Assembly: GCF_019655855.1 (NCBI RefSeq)
Contig: NZ_BPFX01000034.1
Location: 1 to 64,000, forward strand
From: Pseudomonas paralcaligenes
GTDB taxonomy: Bacteria > Pseudomonadota > Gammaproteobacteria > Pseudomonadales > Pseudomonadaceae
Length of the DNA stretch: 64,000 nucleotides
Reading direction: 5' to 3'
Shown: in pieces, positions 37,683 through 46,723 of the stretch
How positions within the stretch are numbered: the stretch's first letter is position 1
Layout of the letters: each line of letters starts with the position of its first letter
Notes under the pieces: model-generated
Databases searched by the model: none
Told to the model about the DNA's origin: nothing
Seen by the model: the letters and a program-made list of their open reading frames with translations, nothing else
Translations under genes and position numbers: made by a program

Positions 37683-38364
37683 CTGGCACGCCATCGACCT
37701 GCACCTGGGCGGCCGCCAGGTGCTGAACGGCGTCGACTTCCGGGTGCGGGCCGGCGAGCGGGTCGGCATTCTCGGCCCGAGCGGCGCCGGCAAGAGCAGC
37801 CTGCTGCGGCTGGCCGCCGGCACCCTCAAGGCCCGGCACGGCACACTGGGCAACAGCTTCCGCCACGCCGTGCTGGCCTTCCAGGAACCGCGCCTGCTGC
37901 CCTGGTGCCGGGTTGCCGAGAACCTGGAGATCCCCCTGCGCGCGGTCGGCCGCGATCCGGCGACGGCGCGGCGCCTGGCCGCCGAGTGGCTGGCGCGCGT
38001 CGGCCTCGGCGAGCAGGCCCGGGCCTGGCCCAACCAGCTCTCGGGCGGCATGGCGCAGCGCGTGGCGCTGGCCCGGGCGTTGGCCGTCGAGCCGGACCTG
38101 CTGCTGCTCGACGAACCCTTCAGCGCGCTGGACCCCGCCCTGCGCAAGACCCTCGGCGAACTCTGCCGCGACTGGCTCGATGCCTCCGGCGCGGCCCTGC
38201 TGTGCGTCAGCCATCATCCCGCCGAACTGGTGGGTCTGGTCGACCGCTTCGTGCTGCTCAGCGGCGGCGCGCTGCGCGAGTTCGACCCCGCCGGACGCAC
38301 GCCGGACAAGGTGGCCAGCGCGCTCCACCAGACCCTGATGACCCCGGAGGCACCGCAGCCATGA
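37675..38364 (+). CDS. ABC transporter ATP-binding protein
   Basis: This 229-residue ATPase has Walker A GPSGAGKS (34-41), Q-loop FQEPRLLPW, signature LSGGMAQR, Walker B LLLLDEPF and H-loop CVSHH. It is SsuB/TauB-like and energises the adjacent permease. Its stop overlaps the start of the second CopD-like gene (ATGA), so that membrane protein is translationally coupled to the transporter. Confidence 0.92.
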   Translation: MLDWHAIDLHLGGRQVLNGVDFRVRAGERVGILGPSGAGKSSLLRLAAGTLKARHGTLGNSFRHAVLAFQEPRLLPWCRVAENLEIPLRAVGRDPATARRLAAEWLARVGLGEQARAWPNQLSGGMAQRVALARALAVEPDLLLLDEPFSALDPALRKTLGELCRDWLDASGAALLCVSHHPAELVGLVDRFVLLSGGALREFDPAGRTPDKVASALHQTLMTPEAPQP

Positions 38365-38804
38365 GCTATCCCATCCTGCTGACCCTGCACCTGTTCGCCG
38401 CGCTGATCTTCATCGGCACGGTGTTCTTCGAGGTGCTGATCCTCGAAGGCGTGCGCAAGCACGTGCCGCCCGCGGTGATGCGCGAGGTGGAGCAGGGCAT
38501 CGGCAAGCGTGCGCGGCGCCTGATGCCCTGGGTGCTGCTGGTGCTGTTCAGCGCCGGCCTGGGCATGGTCTGGGTGCGCTACCTGCCTCTGCTGGCCGAC
38601 CCGCTGGCGACCTCCTTCGGCACTTTGCTGACGCTGAAGATCACCCTCGCCCTGAGCGTGCTCGGGCACTTCTTCACCGCCATGTACCTGCTGTTCAGCG
38701 GGCGCATGAATTCCACCTATTTCCGCCGCATTCACCTGAGCGTGTTCACCCACATGGTCGGCATCGTGCTGCTGGCCAAAGGCATGTTCTACCTGAGCTG
38801 GTGA
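38361..38804 (+). CDS. Four-helix membrane protein, CopD-like (second paralogue)
   Basis: This 147-residue protein is the paralogue of 34706-35146, with the same four-helix plan and conserved His positions (TLHLFAA, LGHF, RIHLSVFTHMVG). A further His in the last helix (FTHMVG) is specific to this copy. It overlaps the ATPase gene by 4 nt, so it very likely works with the importer. Possible roles are electron transfer, metal handling or an added transport subunit. No function is established by the sequence. Confidence 0.75.
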   Translation: MSYPILLTLHLFAALIFIGTVFFEVLILEGVRKHVPPAVMREVEQGIGKRARRLMPWVLLVLFSAGLGMVWVRYLPLLADPLATSFGTLLTLKITLALSVLGHFFTAMYLLFSGRMNSTYFRRIHLSVFTHMVGIVLLAKGMFYLSW

Positions 38805-38834
38805 GCCGATTTCCTATTCTGACGGAGTTGTGTC

Positions 38835-40928
38835 ATGAGTCGATCCTTCACCCCGAAACTCCTGCCCCTGGCGATCCTGAGCGCGCTGCCCCTGGCCGTC
38901 GCGGCCGCCGACAACGTGGAGCTGGAGCCGCTGCGGATCAGCGGCCAGCGCCAGGCGCCGGCCAGCCAGTCCGTGGAGGTTGCGCGCGAACGGCTGGCCC
39001 GTGTGCCGGGCGGCACCAACCTGGCCGAGCCGCAGGCCGAGACGCGCCTGGCGACCCTGCGCGATGCGCTGGACTACCAGCCGGGCCTGGTCATCCAGGA
39101 CTTCTTCGGTGGCACCGACCAGCCGCGCCTGAACATCCGCGGCTCGGGCATCCAGAGCAACCCGGTCAACCGCGGCGTGCTGTTGCTGCAGGACGGCCTG
39201 CCGCTCAACGAGGCCGACGGCTCCTTCGTCATCGGCCTGCTGGAGCCGCGCAACGCCGCCTGGATCGGTGCCCGGCGCGGCGCCAACGCCGGCAGTCCCG
39301 GCGCCACCACCCTGGGCGGCGAACTGGAGTTCGGCTCGCTGACCGGCGCCGACGAGGCCGGCCGCCTGCGCGTCGAAGGCGGCAGCTTCGGCCGCTACGC
39401 CCTGCAGGCCGCTGCCGGCCTGGCGGCGGGTGGGCACGATGCGCGGGTCAGCGTCAGCCAGGACGAGTACGACGGCTACCGCCACCACTCCGCCTCGCAC
39501 CGCACCCTAGTGCAGAGCAATTTCGGCCTGGACCTGGGCAACGGCGTGGAGAACCGCAGCTACCTGTCCTGGAGCGACCTCACCTTCGAGATCCCCAACG
39601 TCATCACCAAGGCGCGCCTGGAGGACGAGCCGCGCAGCGTGCTGGGCGACGGCAGCACCCCGCAGGACCGCATGCTCAACATCTACCGGCGCGACCCGCA
39701 CCGCGACACCCAGCAACTGCGCATCTCCAACCGCACCCTGTGGAAGGGCGAGGGCTGGCAGCAGAGCTTCGGCGTCTACGGGCAGAACACGGTGGACGAC
39801 TTCACCGACCCGCTCAGCCATACCCTGACCGACAGCGACACGCTCGGCGCCCAGTGGAGCCTCGAAGGCGAGCAGCGCCTGTTCGGCTATCGCCTCGGCG
39901 CCGGCTGGTCCTACAGCGACATGGCCCGCGAGCTGTACGCCAACAGCGGCGAGGACGGCCGGCGCCTGCAGCGCTTCGGCGACTTCGACCTGGAGGCGCG
40001 CAACCTGGACCTGCTGGCCGGCCTGGACTGGCGCCTGGCCGACGACTGGACCCTGGTGACCGAGGTGAAGTGGAGCGACGTCAGCCGCGACGCGCGCTCG
40101 CGCGATGGTGGCGCCAGCCTGGACCAGGGCTGGAACTACGCCACGCCGAAGATCGGCCTGAACTGGACGCCCGCCGACAACCAGCGCTGGTACGCCAACG
40201 TCAGCCGCAGCCACGAGGCGCCGACCTTCTGGGAGATCGTCACCGGCCAGGTTCCGCCGATCGCCCCGGCGCTGGCCACGGCGCAGCTGGTCGAGCTCGA
40301 CGTGCAGCGCGCCACCACCTACGAGGTCGGCGGCCAGGGCCGGGTCGGCGCGAACGAGTGGAGCCTGTCCCTGTACCACAGCGACGTGGAGGACGAGCTG
40401 ATCTCCACCAGCGACAGCCTGGGCGTCAAGGTCGGCACCTACAACTACGCCTCGCGCACCCGCCATCGCGGCGTGGAGGCCGGGCTCAAGGGCCTGCTGC
40501 CGACCTCCGCCAGCCTCGGCGGCGACCTGGCCTACCGCCTGGCCTGGACCTTCAGCGACTTCCGCTTCCGCGGCGGCGAGTTCGCCGGCAACCGGATCGC
40601 CGGCGTGCCGCGCCAGCTGCTGGCGGCCGAGCTGCTCTACCGGCGCGGCCCGTGGAGCGTCGGCCCCAACCTGCGCTGGCTGCCCCAGGACACCCCGACC
40701 GACCATGCCAACACCCGCGGCAACTACCAGGACAGTTACGCGCTGTGGGGCCTGAAGGCGAGCTACAAGGCGAGCGAGGGACTGTCGCTGTACCTGCAGG
40801 GCGACAACCTGACCGACGAGGTCTACGCCAGCAGCTATGTGATCCGCAATCGCGCCGACGCCAGCCAGCCCACCTTCCTCAGTGGCAACGGCCGCAGCCT
40901 GAGCGTGGGGATGGATTACCGCTTCTAG
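38835..40928 (+). CDS. TonB-dependent outer-membrane receptor
   Basis: This 697-residue protein has a signal peptide (about 1-24, ending AVAA), a plug domain (about 45-165, with LNIRGSGIQSNPVNRGVLLL and GANAGSPGATTLGGELEFGS), and a 22-strand barrel ending in the C-terminal Phe (MDYRF) recognised by the BAM machinery. No N-terminal signalling extension is present. It is 30 nt downstream of the second CopD-like gene with a GGAG before its ATG, so it is likely part of the same operon. It would bring a scarce ligand across the outer membrane for the ABC importer. The ligand is unknown. Confidence 0.9.
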   Translation: MSRSFTPKLLPLAILSALPLAVAAADNVELEPLRISGQRQAPASQSVEVARERLARVPGGTNLAEPQAETRLATLRDALDYQPGLVIQDFFGGTDQPRLNIRGSGIQSNPVNRGVLLLQDGLPLNEADGSFVIGLLEPRNAAWIGARRGANAGSPGATTLGGELEFGSLTGADEAGRLRVEGGSFGRYALQAAAGLAAGGHDARVSVSQDEYDGYRHHSASHRTLVQSNFGLDLGNGVENRSYLSWSDLTFEIPNVITKARLEDEPRSVLGDGSTPQDRMLNIYRRDPHRDTQQLRISNRTLWKGEGWQQSFGVYGQNTVDDFTDPLSHTLTDSDTLGAQWSLEGEQRLFGYRLGAGWSYSDMARELYANSGEDGRRLQRFGDFDLEARNLDLLAGLDWRLADDWTLVTEVKWSDVSRDARSRDGGASLDQGWNYATPKIGLNWTPADNQRWYANVSRSHEAPTFWEIVTGQVPPIAPALATAQLVELDVQRATTYEVGGQGRVGANEWSLSLYHSDVEDELISTSDSLGVKVGTYNYASRTRHRGVEAGLKGLLPTSASLGGDLAYRLAWTFSDFRFRGGEFAGNRIAGVPRQLLAAELLYRRGPWSVGPNLRWLPQDTPTDHANTRGNYQDSYALWGLKASYKASEGLSLYLQGDNLTDEVYASSYVIRNRADASQPTFLSGNGRSLSVGMDYRF

Positions 40929-41101
40929 CAGCGCCGACCCGGAGGAGGTGTACAGGATTGTCCGGCACGCCGGCTTCGGGCTAACCTCCCGGCCACGCCG
41001 GCGTCGCCGGCCGAGGGACTTGCAGCACCGCGCGCGCCTTCTCTGGAAAGGGGCGCGCCCGCTGACGCAGCCCCTGGAGCGGTCATCATCGGGAGGGAGT
41101 C

Positions 41102-41509
41102 ATGCTTTCCAGGGTTCTGGTCACACTCGGGGTCGCGATATTCGCCATCGTCGTTCCGGCGCTGGAAATCAACGCGTCCCACGTCTTCAACCCCGAATGG
41201 CCGCCCCATGCGCGGCTGCACGAGGTCTGGCAACTGACCACCAACTGCGCCATCGGCGCGCTGTGCCTATGGCTGGCCTGGATCAGGGGCAACGTCCGGC
41301 TCGCCGGTGTCCTGACGATTATCGTCATGAGCGGCGCCCTGTTCGCCCACGCCATCGAGGACTCGTACGGTGGCTCCCTTGCCTCCGGCAATATCGGCAG
41401 GACCTTGCTCGGCCTCGAACCCGCCGCCATCGCCGCCGGTTTTGCCGTCGTCGTGGCCGCGTTGGCCATATGGCTCGATGGGCCGCGCAAGCCGTCTGCC
41501 AGGGCCTAG
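41102..41509 (+). CDS. Small four-helix membrane protein of unknown function
   Basis: This 135-residue hydrophobic protein has about four helices (5-23, 45-62, 67-85 and 103-125). The loop between helix 1 and 2 contains HVFNPEWPPHARLHEVWQL, a His-rich pattern that recurs in uncharacterised membrane proteins. A strong ribosome site (GGGAGGGAG) precedes the ATG. No function can be assigned. Confidence 0.7.
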   Translation: MLSRVLVTLGVAIFAIVVPALEINASHVFNPEWPPHARLHEVWQLTTNCAIGALCLWLAWIRGNVRLAGVLTIIVMSGALFAHAIEDSYGGSLASGNIGRTLLGLEPAAIAAGFAVVVAALAIWLDGPRKPSARA

Positions 41510-41612
41510 GGGCAAGGCCTGGCATGGGCACTCTCTCGTTTCACGCGCAACCGAGCATGCCGATGGCTGCTGCCATCCGAGCCTCCAATAGGCCGACACC
41601 AGACACCAAACC

Positions 41613-41957
41613 ATGAAGATCGACTGGACGCCGTTGCAGGAGCATGAAGACGAAAATCTCTGGCGAGGCAGCGTCTTCCGCTTCCCGGCAAGGCATCCTT
41701 TAGAGGATGTCGTCGATTTCATGCTGGTCGCGGATGCCTGTTCGGACAGTGGTTTCTCGCTGATCTGCACCACGGGGTACAAGGCCGGCCACCGGGAGTG
41801 CCTGCTGCCTCGCGAGGCGTTGGCGGCGGGGCAGGTCCAGGCGATCAGCAGGCGTTGGCTGCTGGCCAACTGGCAGCTGTGGGTCTATCCGGAGACCGAT
41901 GCTTCGAAGGTTCTGGTGTGTTCGGGCTATCCGCCGGGAGTTGGTGGTCTTGCATGA
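41613..41957 (+). CDS. Small soluble protein resembling immunity proteins (Imm45-like)
   Basis: This 114-residue soluble protein contains ENLWRGSVFRFPARHPLEDV, SLICTTGYKAGHRECLLP and WLLANWQLWVYPE. From memory this pattern resembles the polymorphic-toxin immunity family Imm45. No toxin gene is next to it, and no strong ribosome site is visible before its ATG. It is probably an orphan immunity gene; the family label is tentative. Confidence 0.55.
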   Translation: MKIDWTPLQEHEDENLWRGSVFRFPARHPLEDVVDFMLVADACSDSGFSLICTTGYKAGHRECLLPREALAAGQVQAISRRWLLANWQLWVYPETDASKVLVCSGYPPGVGGLA

Positions 41958-42087
41958 AGCGGTTCTTGATTTGCTCGTTTCGCCTGCCTGGCAAGAGCGT
42001 GATTTTCTATTTCCACCCAACCGGAAGAGTTGCTCGAACGGCAAGGCGAGTGATCCAGTTGAGATGCTGCTGGCGAGTGCCGCGACC

Positions 42088-42167
42088 TTGTGGGAGCGGC
42101 CTTGGCCGCGAAGCCTTGATGTCGGCTCCGTTCGCGGACAATCGGAATGCCCCCAGCCGCTCCCACA
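42088..42167. repeat. Opposed REP pair between two immunity-like genes
   Basis: A REP copy at 42088-42113 (TTGTGGGAGCGGCC start) faces a diverged inverted copy at 42131-42167 that ends CCGCTCCCACA and contains the variant CAATCGGAATGCCCCC. It fills most of the gap between 41957 and 42205. Confidence 0.75.
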
Positions 42168-42204
42168 GATCAGCAGCAACAGTTAACTCAGACAGGTCAT
42201 TCGC

Positions 42205-42594
42205 ATGATCGACGACGGCACCCGGGGAAAGATTTCCGTCTGGGTCGGCACCACCAGCAAGAGCCTCGATGAGTTCAACGCGTACTTCGAGGGGCTCGAG
42301 GACCCGGATTCGAACTGCGGTATCCACCGCGACTTCGGCTGCACCTTCATCGACACGGACAGGTTCGGCACCTACGGCACGGCCGATAACGTGGTGGTGC
42401 CGATCGAGGAGCTGTGCAAGGAGGTCGGCTGCCGGAGCCTGGAGACGGAGCAGGCCATCGTCGCGAAGTGCCGTTCGATGGGCATCGTCAGCGGCAACTC
42501 CCTGAGCTACTACGGCAACGCGACCTTCATCGAGCCCGAGCCGGGCAGGACCTACAACGACATGCGCTTCGTCGGCACGTTCGACGACCCGTGA
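42205..42594 (+). CDS. Small soluble protein resembling immunity proteins (Imm22-like)
   Basis: This 129-residue acidic protein begins KISVWVGTTSKSLDEFNAYF and continues with CGIHRDFGCTFIDTDRFGTY. The opening and the acidic D-F-D-D spacing resemble the immunity family Imm22 (consensus-like vsvWvGnf...eefneYf). Five Cys are present. The start lacks a strong ribosome site. With the neighbouring Imm45-like gene it may form a small store of orphan immunity genes against contact-delivered toxins. No cognate toxin is in the window. Confidence 0.55.
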   Translation: MIDDGTRGKISVWVGTTSKSLDEFNAYFEGLEDPDSNCGIHRDFGCTFIDTDRFGTYGTADNVVVPIEELCKEVGCRSLETEQAIVAKCRSMGIVSGNSLSYYGNATFIEPEPGRTYNDMRFVGTFDDP

Positions 42595-42740
42595 GGCGCA
42601 GGCGCCGCCTTGACCGGCGTCAAGCCGAGCACCCTTCGCGGGTGGCGTGATGCCGGGGCATCCACGCCGCCCAGTATCCTTCGCCGCATCTGCCGCCATC
42701 CTTAGGCTGGGGTTTCCGATCCCTACCCGAGGAAGATGCG

Positions 42741-43985
42741 ATGGACTTTGCCTTCAGCCCGCGAGTGGAAGCGCTGCGCCAGCAGTTGCAGGACTTCATG
42801 GACGCCCACCTGGTGCCGCGCCACGGCCAGTGGCTGGCCGAGACCCGCGACGGACGCCTGCCGGTGTCCTTCATGGGCGACCTCAAGGCCCTGGCGCGCA
42901 GCGAGGGGCTGTGGAACCTGTTCCTGCCGGCCCTGGCGGCCGACGAGCCGGGCACCCGCCTGAGCAACCTGGAATACGCGCCGCTGGCGGAAATCATGGG
43001 GCGGCTGCCCTGGGCCTCCGAGGTGTTCAACTGCAGCGCCCCGGACACCGGCAACATGGAGCTGCTGCATCTGTTCGCCAGCCCGGAACAACGCCGGCGC
43101 TGGCTGCGGCCGCTGCTGAACGGGGAGATACGCTCGGCCTTCGCCATGACCGAGCCGGATGTCGCCTCGTCGGACGCCGGCAACGTGCAGACGCTGATCC
43201 ACCGCGACGGCGACCACTACGTGCTGAACGGGCGCAAGTGGTTCATCACCAATGCCGCGCATCCGCAGTGCCGCCTGCTGGTGGTGATGGGCAAGACGGC
43301 GCCCGACGCCGAGCCCCATCGCCAGCAGAGCATGCTGCTGGTGCCGTTCGACACGCCAGGCGTGCAGGTGCTGCGCAATATCCCGGTGCTCAACCACCTG
43401 TCGCCCGAGGGGCACGCCGAGATTCTCCTGCGCGACGTGCGGGTTCCGCTGGATCACCTGCTCGGGCGCGAGGGCGAGGGCTTCATGATGGCCCAGGCCC
43501 GCCTGGGGCCGGGCCGCGTGCACCACTGCATGCGCGCCATCGGCATGGCCGAGCTGGCCCTGCAGCTGTTGCTGGAGCGTTGCCAGGAGCGGCGGGTGTT
43601 CGGTCGCCACCTGGGGCAGTACGCCAATATCGGCGACTGGATCGGCGAATCGCGCCTGGACATCGAGCAGGCGCGCCTGCTGGTGCTGAAGACCGCCTGG
43701 ATGCTGGACGCGGTGGGTGCCAGGGCGGCCAGGCGGGAGATCGCCATGATCAAGGCGCAGGTGCCGCGCATGCTGTGCCGGGTGGTGGACCGTGCCATGC
43801 AGGTGTTCGGTGCCATGGGCCTGAGCCCGGATACGCCGCTGGCCGACTTCTACACCCAGGGCCGCGCGCTGCGTTTCGCCGATGGCCCGGACGAGGTGCA
43901 CCTGCGCAGCCTGGCGCGTTGGGAACTGGAGGCCAGCGCGGAGCGGCGCGGCCATACCGCGGCCTACCTCACGCCGCCGCCGTGA
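42741..43985 (+). CDS. Acyl-CoA dehydrogenase family protein (ACAD10/11-like)
   Basis: This 414-residue flavoprotein matches the acyl-CoA dehydrogenase fold: FAMTEPDVASSDAGNVQT binds FAD and substrate, KWFITNAAHPQC follows, and the C-terminus has MQVFGAMGLSPDTPLADFYTQGRALRFADGPDEVH. The motif FADGPDEVH is typical of the ACAD10/11 group. It should introduce a 2,3 double bond into an acyl-CoA, but the chain specificity is not visible. The ATG at 42741 is preceded by GAGGAAGATGCG. No beta-oxidation partner is adjacent. Confidence 0.88.
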   Translation: MDFAFSPRVEALRQQLQDFMDAHLVPRHGQWLAETRDGRLPVSFMGDLKALARSEGLWNLFLPALAADEPGTRLSNLEYAPLAEIMGRLPWASEVFNCSAPDTGNMELLHLFASPEQRRRWLRPLLNGEIRSAFAMTEPDVASSDAGNVQTLIHRDGDHYVLNGRKWFITNAAHPQCRLLVVMGKTAPDAEPHRQQSMLLVPFDTPGVQVLRNIPVLNHLSPEGHAEILLRDVRVPLDHLLGREGEGFMMAQARLGPGRVHHCMRAIGMAELALQLLLERCQERRVFGRHLGQYANIGDWIGESRLDIEQARLLVLKTAWMLDAVGARAARREIAMIKAQVPRMLCRVVDRAMQVFGAMGLSPDTPLADFYTQGRALRFADGPDEVHLRSLARWELEASAERRGHTAAYLTPPP

Positions 43986-43988
43986 CGC

Positions 43989-44336
43989 TCAGAAGGGCAG
44001 GCCGTGGCCCAGCGGCTGCAGGTGGGCGAGCAGGAGAAACGCCGAGACCAGCATCGCGTTGATCGACCAGGCCACGGTGAGGAAGCGGGCCATCTCGCCG
44101 TAGATGGCTTCGCGCACGTTGCCGGCGTTGCGCCAGACGGCGTTCAGCAGCCATGCCGTGTAGCCGATGAAACCGAGCAGCAGCAAGGCGAGCGAGGCGC
44201 TGTCGATGGCCTGGTAGAGCAGCAGGATGGCGCCGAACAGCAGATGGCTGACCAGTACGCCGTGGAGCCAGAACACCTTCCACAGGGGCGTGGTGCCGGG
44301 TGTGTCGAGCCGGGTGATGAGCTTGTGTGCCTGCAT
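43989..44336 (-). CDS. Small membrane protein downstream of the NO reductase
   Basis: This 115-residue protein has three hydrophobic helices (about 22-42, 47-66 and 84-108) and starts MQAHKLITRLDTPGTTPLWKV with an AGGAG about 12 nt upstream. It lies on the same strand as norZ, 107 nt past its stop and beyond a hairpin, so it may have its own transcript. Unknown function; a role with the nitrogen-oxide genes is only positional. Confidence 0.65.
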   Translation of the reverse strand: MQAHKLITRLDTPGTTPLWKVFWLHGVLVSHLLFGAILLLYQAIDSASLALLLLGFIGYTAWLLNAVWRNAGNVREAIYGEMARFLTVAWSINAMLVSAFLLLAHLQPLGHGLPF

Positions 44337-44391
44337 GGGGAGCGACTCCTGTGCGAAACCTCTGTCCGAGTGTAGTCAGTGGCCTTGATGA

Positions 44392-44415
44392 CTCGGCCCG
44401 CGAACGCGGGCCGAG
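44392..44415. terminator. Hairpin between norZ and the small membrane gene
   Basis: CTCGGCCCG / CGGGCCGAG (9 bp, loop CGAACG) lies downstream of norZ. No T-run follows on the minus strand, so it may be an attenuator or mRNA stabiliser and not a strong terminator. Confidence 0.45.
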
Positions 44416-44443
44416 CCTAGCCAAAACACATGTCATTCGATAA

Positions 44444-46723
44444 TCAGCCGACCGTCGTGGCACCTCCTTCCGCGCCCCGCGGCACGGTGCTGGCAGTGGG
44501 GGAGAAGAAGCCGCTGATCACCTGCCAGGCCATGGCCAGGGCGCCGACGATGAACACCACGTCGCCGAAGGTGCGCACCCAGCGCAGGGTCTGCAGCAGG
44601 TCCTGCTGCATGAAGGTCTCGCTGCGGGCGTACCACAGGCCCTGGCTGACGCTGGCGTGGAACTGGATGATGCCGATGGGCAGCAGGCTGGTGGCGATCA
44701 TCAGCACCAGGCCGCCGTTCAGCCACCAGAAGGCCACCTTCATCAGGCGCTCGCTGAACACCAGCTGCGGGCGGATGTAGCGCAGCACCAGCAGGGTGAA
44801 GCCCAGGGCGAGGAAGCCGTACACCCCGAACAGCGCGGCGTGGGCATGCACCGGCGTGGTGTTGAGGCCCTGGATGTAGTACAGCGAGATCGGCGGGTTG
44901 ATCATGAAGCCGAACACACCGGCGCCTAGCATGTTCCAGAAGGCCACGGCGACGAAGCACATCAGCGGCCACTTGACCCGTTCCATCCAGGGCGCGCGGC
45001 CCTTGAGGCGCCAGTTCTCCCAGGCCTCGTAGCCGAGCACCACCAGCGGCACCACTTCCAGGGCGCTGAAGGTGGCGCCCACCGCCATCACCGGCGTGGT
45101 GGTGCCGGCGAAGTACAGGTGGTGGAAGGTGCCGGGCACGCCGCCGAGCATGAACAGCGAGGCCGACGCCAGGCTGGCGGTGGTGGCGGCGCGGCGCGAC
45201 ACCAGGCCCATGCTGGAGAAGACGAAGGCCAGCGCGGTGGTGGCGAAGACCTCGAAGAAGCCTTCCACCCACAGGTGCACCACCCACCAGCGCCAGTACT
45301 CCATCACCGACAGGTGGGTGCGCTCGCCGTAGGCCAGGCCGGCGCCGTAGAACAGGCCGATGGCGATCACCGAGGCGGAGAGCAGGGCCAGCAGGTTCTT
45401 GTCGCCCGGTTTGGCGAACGCCGGCAGGATGCCGCGCAGCATCAGCACCAGCCAGAACACGATGCCGAGGAACTTGCCGATCTGCCACAGGCGGCCGAGG
45501 TCGACGTATTCGTAGCCCTGGTGGCCGAGCCAGAAGTTCCACTCGGCCGGCATGATCTGGGCGATGGCCAGGTAGTTGCCGACGAAGGAGCCGAGCACCA
45601 CGACCACCAGCGCCCAGAACAGCACGTCGACGCCGAGCTTCTGGTATTTCGGGTCCTTGCCGCCGTTGATCAATGGTGCCAGGAACAGGCCGGCGGCAAG
45701 GAATCCGGTGGCGATCCAGAACAGCGCGCTCTGGATGTGCCAGGTGCGCAGCAGCGAGTAGGGGAACCACTGCGACAGCGGGAAGCCGTAGAAGTCCTGG
45801 CCCTCCACCGTGTAGTGGGCGGTGGCGCCGCCGAGCATGACCTGGAAGCCGAACAGCCCGACCACCAGCAGCAGGTACTTGCCCAGCGCCTTCTGCGACG
45901 GGGTGAGGCCGGCCAGGGTCAGCGGGTCCTGCGGCGGCACGACCGGCTCTTCCTCCTCATGGTCGCGCAGGAAGGCCCAGGCCCAGACCAGGAAGCCCAC
46001 CCCGGCGATCAGCAGGATCACGCTGGCGATCGACCACATCAGGTTCTCGGCGGTCGGCACGTTGCCTATCAGTGGCTCGTGGGGCCAGTTGTTGGTGTAG
46101 GTCGCCGTGGATTCCGGGCGCTCGGTGGCGGCCGCCCAGGCGGTCCAGAAGAAGAAACGGCTCATCTGCTCGCGCCGGGCGGCGTCGGGCAGGGTGTTCT
46201 CCTTCATGGCGAAGCTCTTGCGGCTCGGTTGCAGCGCCGGGTCGTCGCTGAACAGCGCGTTGTAGTAGTCGGCGGTCTGGCGCACGGCGGCCGCGCGGCG
46301 CTCGCTCAGGACCAGCACGCCGCCTGCCACGTCGTTGTCGCGGTATTCGCGCTTCAGGCGCTGGCGCAGCAGGGCCTGGAGATCGTCGTCGAGCTCGGCG
46401 AAGGGCTTGGCGTAGGCGTCCTGCGCGGCCAGGTCGAGCCAGGCGGTCAGTTCGCGGTGCAGCCAGTCGGCCGTCCAGTCCGGCGCCTGGTAGGCGCCGT
46501 GGCCCCAGATGGAGCCGAGCTGCATGCCGCCGACGCTCTGCCAGGCGGTCTGGCCGTCGAGGATGTCGTCGGCGCCGAACAGCGCCGCGCTGTCCGCGCT
46601 CAGCACCTGCTCGGGAATCGGTGGCGCCTGGCGGTAGACCTCGCGGCCGAACCAGCCGAGCAGGCAGAAGGTGGCGCCGAGCACGGCGATCAGCGTCCAC
46701 CAGAGCTTGCGGTACTCACCCAT
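44444..46723 (-). CDS. norZ: Quinol-dependent nitric oxide reductase (qNOR)
   Basis: This 759-residue integral membrane enzyme reduces two NO to N2O using quinol. It has an N-terminal helix and soluble domain (about 40-210) fused to a NorB-type core of about 12 helices, which is the qNOR fusion. Metal-ligand His segments are visible: LRTWHIQSALFW, VVHLWVEGFFEVF with the conserved Glu, FHHLYFAG, and HAHAALFGVYGF. It overlaps dnrN by 8 nt and is transcribed from the NorR/sigma54 promoter. It protects the cell from NO and may support denitrification. The related name norB is also used. Confidence 0.95.
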   Translation of the reverse strand: MGEYRKLWWTLIAVLGATFCLLGWFGREVYRQAPPIPEQVLSADSAALFGADDILDGQTAWQSVGGMQLGSIWGHGAYQAPDWTADWLHRELTAWLDLAAQDAYAKPFAELDDDLQALLRQRLKREYRDNDVAGGVLVLSERRAAAVRQTADYYNALFSDDPALQPSRKSFAMKENTLPDAARREQMSRFFFWTAWAAATERPESTATYTNNWPHEPLIGNVPTAENLMWSIASVILLIAGVGFLVWAWAFLRDHEEEEPVVPPQDPLTLAGLTPSQKALGKYLLLVVGLFGFQVMLGGATAHYTVEGQDFYGFPLSQWFPYSLLRTWHIQSALFWIATGFLAAGLFLAPLINGGKDPKYQKLGVDVLFWALVVVVLGSFVGNYLAIAQIMPAEWNFWLGHQGYEYVDLGRLWQIGKFLGIVFWLVLMLRGILPAFAKPGDKNLLALLSASVIAIGLFYGAGLAYGERTHLSVMEYWRWWVVHLWVEGFFEVFATTALAFVFSSMGLVSRRAATTASLASASLFMLGGVPGTFHHLYFAGTTTPVMAVGATFSALEVVPLVVLGYEAWENWRLKGRAPWMERVKWPLMCFVAVAFWNMLGAGVFGFMINPPISLYYIQGLNTTPVHAHAALFGVYGFLALGFTLLVLRYIRPQLVFSERLMKVAFWWLNGGLVLMIATSLLPIGIIQFHASVSQGLWYARSETFMQQDLLQTLRWVRTFGDVVFIVGALAMAWQVISGFFSPTASTVPRGAEGGATTVG

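Noticed and set aside
42610..42623. TTGAC-CGGC-GTCAA as an ANR box for the acyl-CoA dehydrogenase
   Set aside because: It matches 8 of 10 bases, but no -10 element is found at class II spacing, and the box is symmetric enough to arise by chance in GC-rich DNA.
44384..44397. TTGATGACT near norZ as an FNR site
   Set aside because: Only the left half matches; the right half is part of a GC-rich hairpin.
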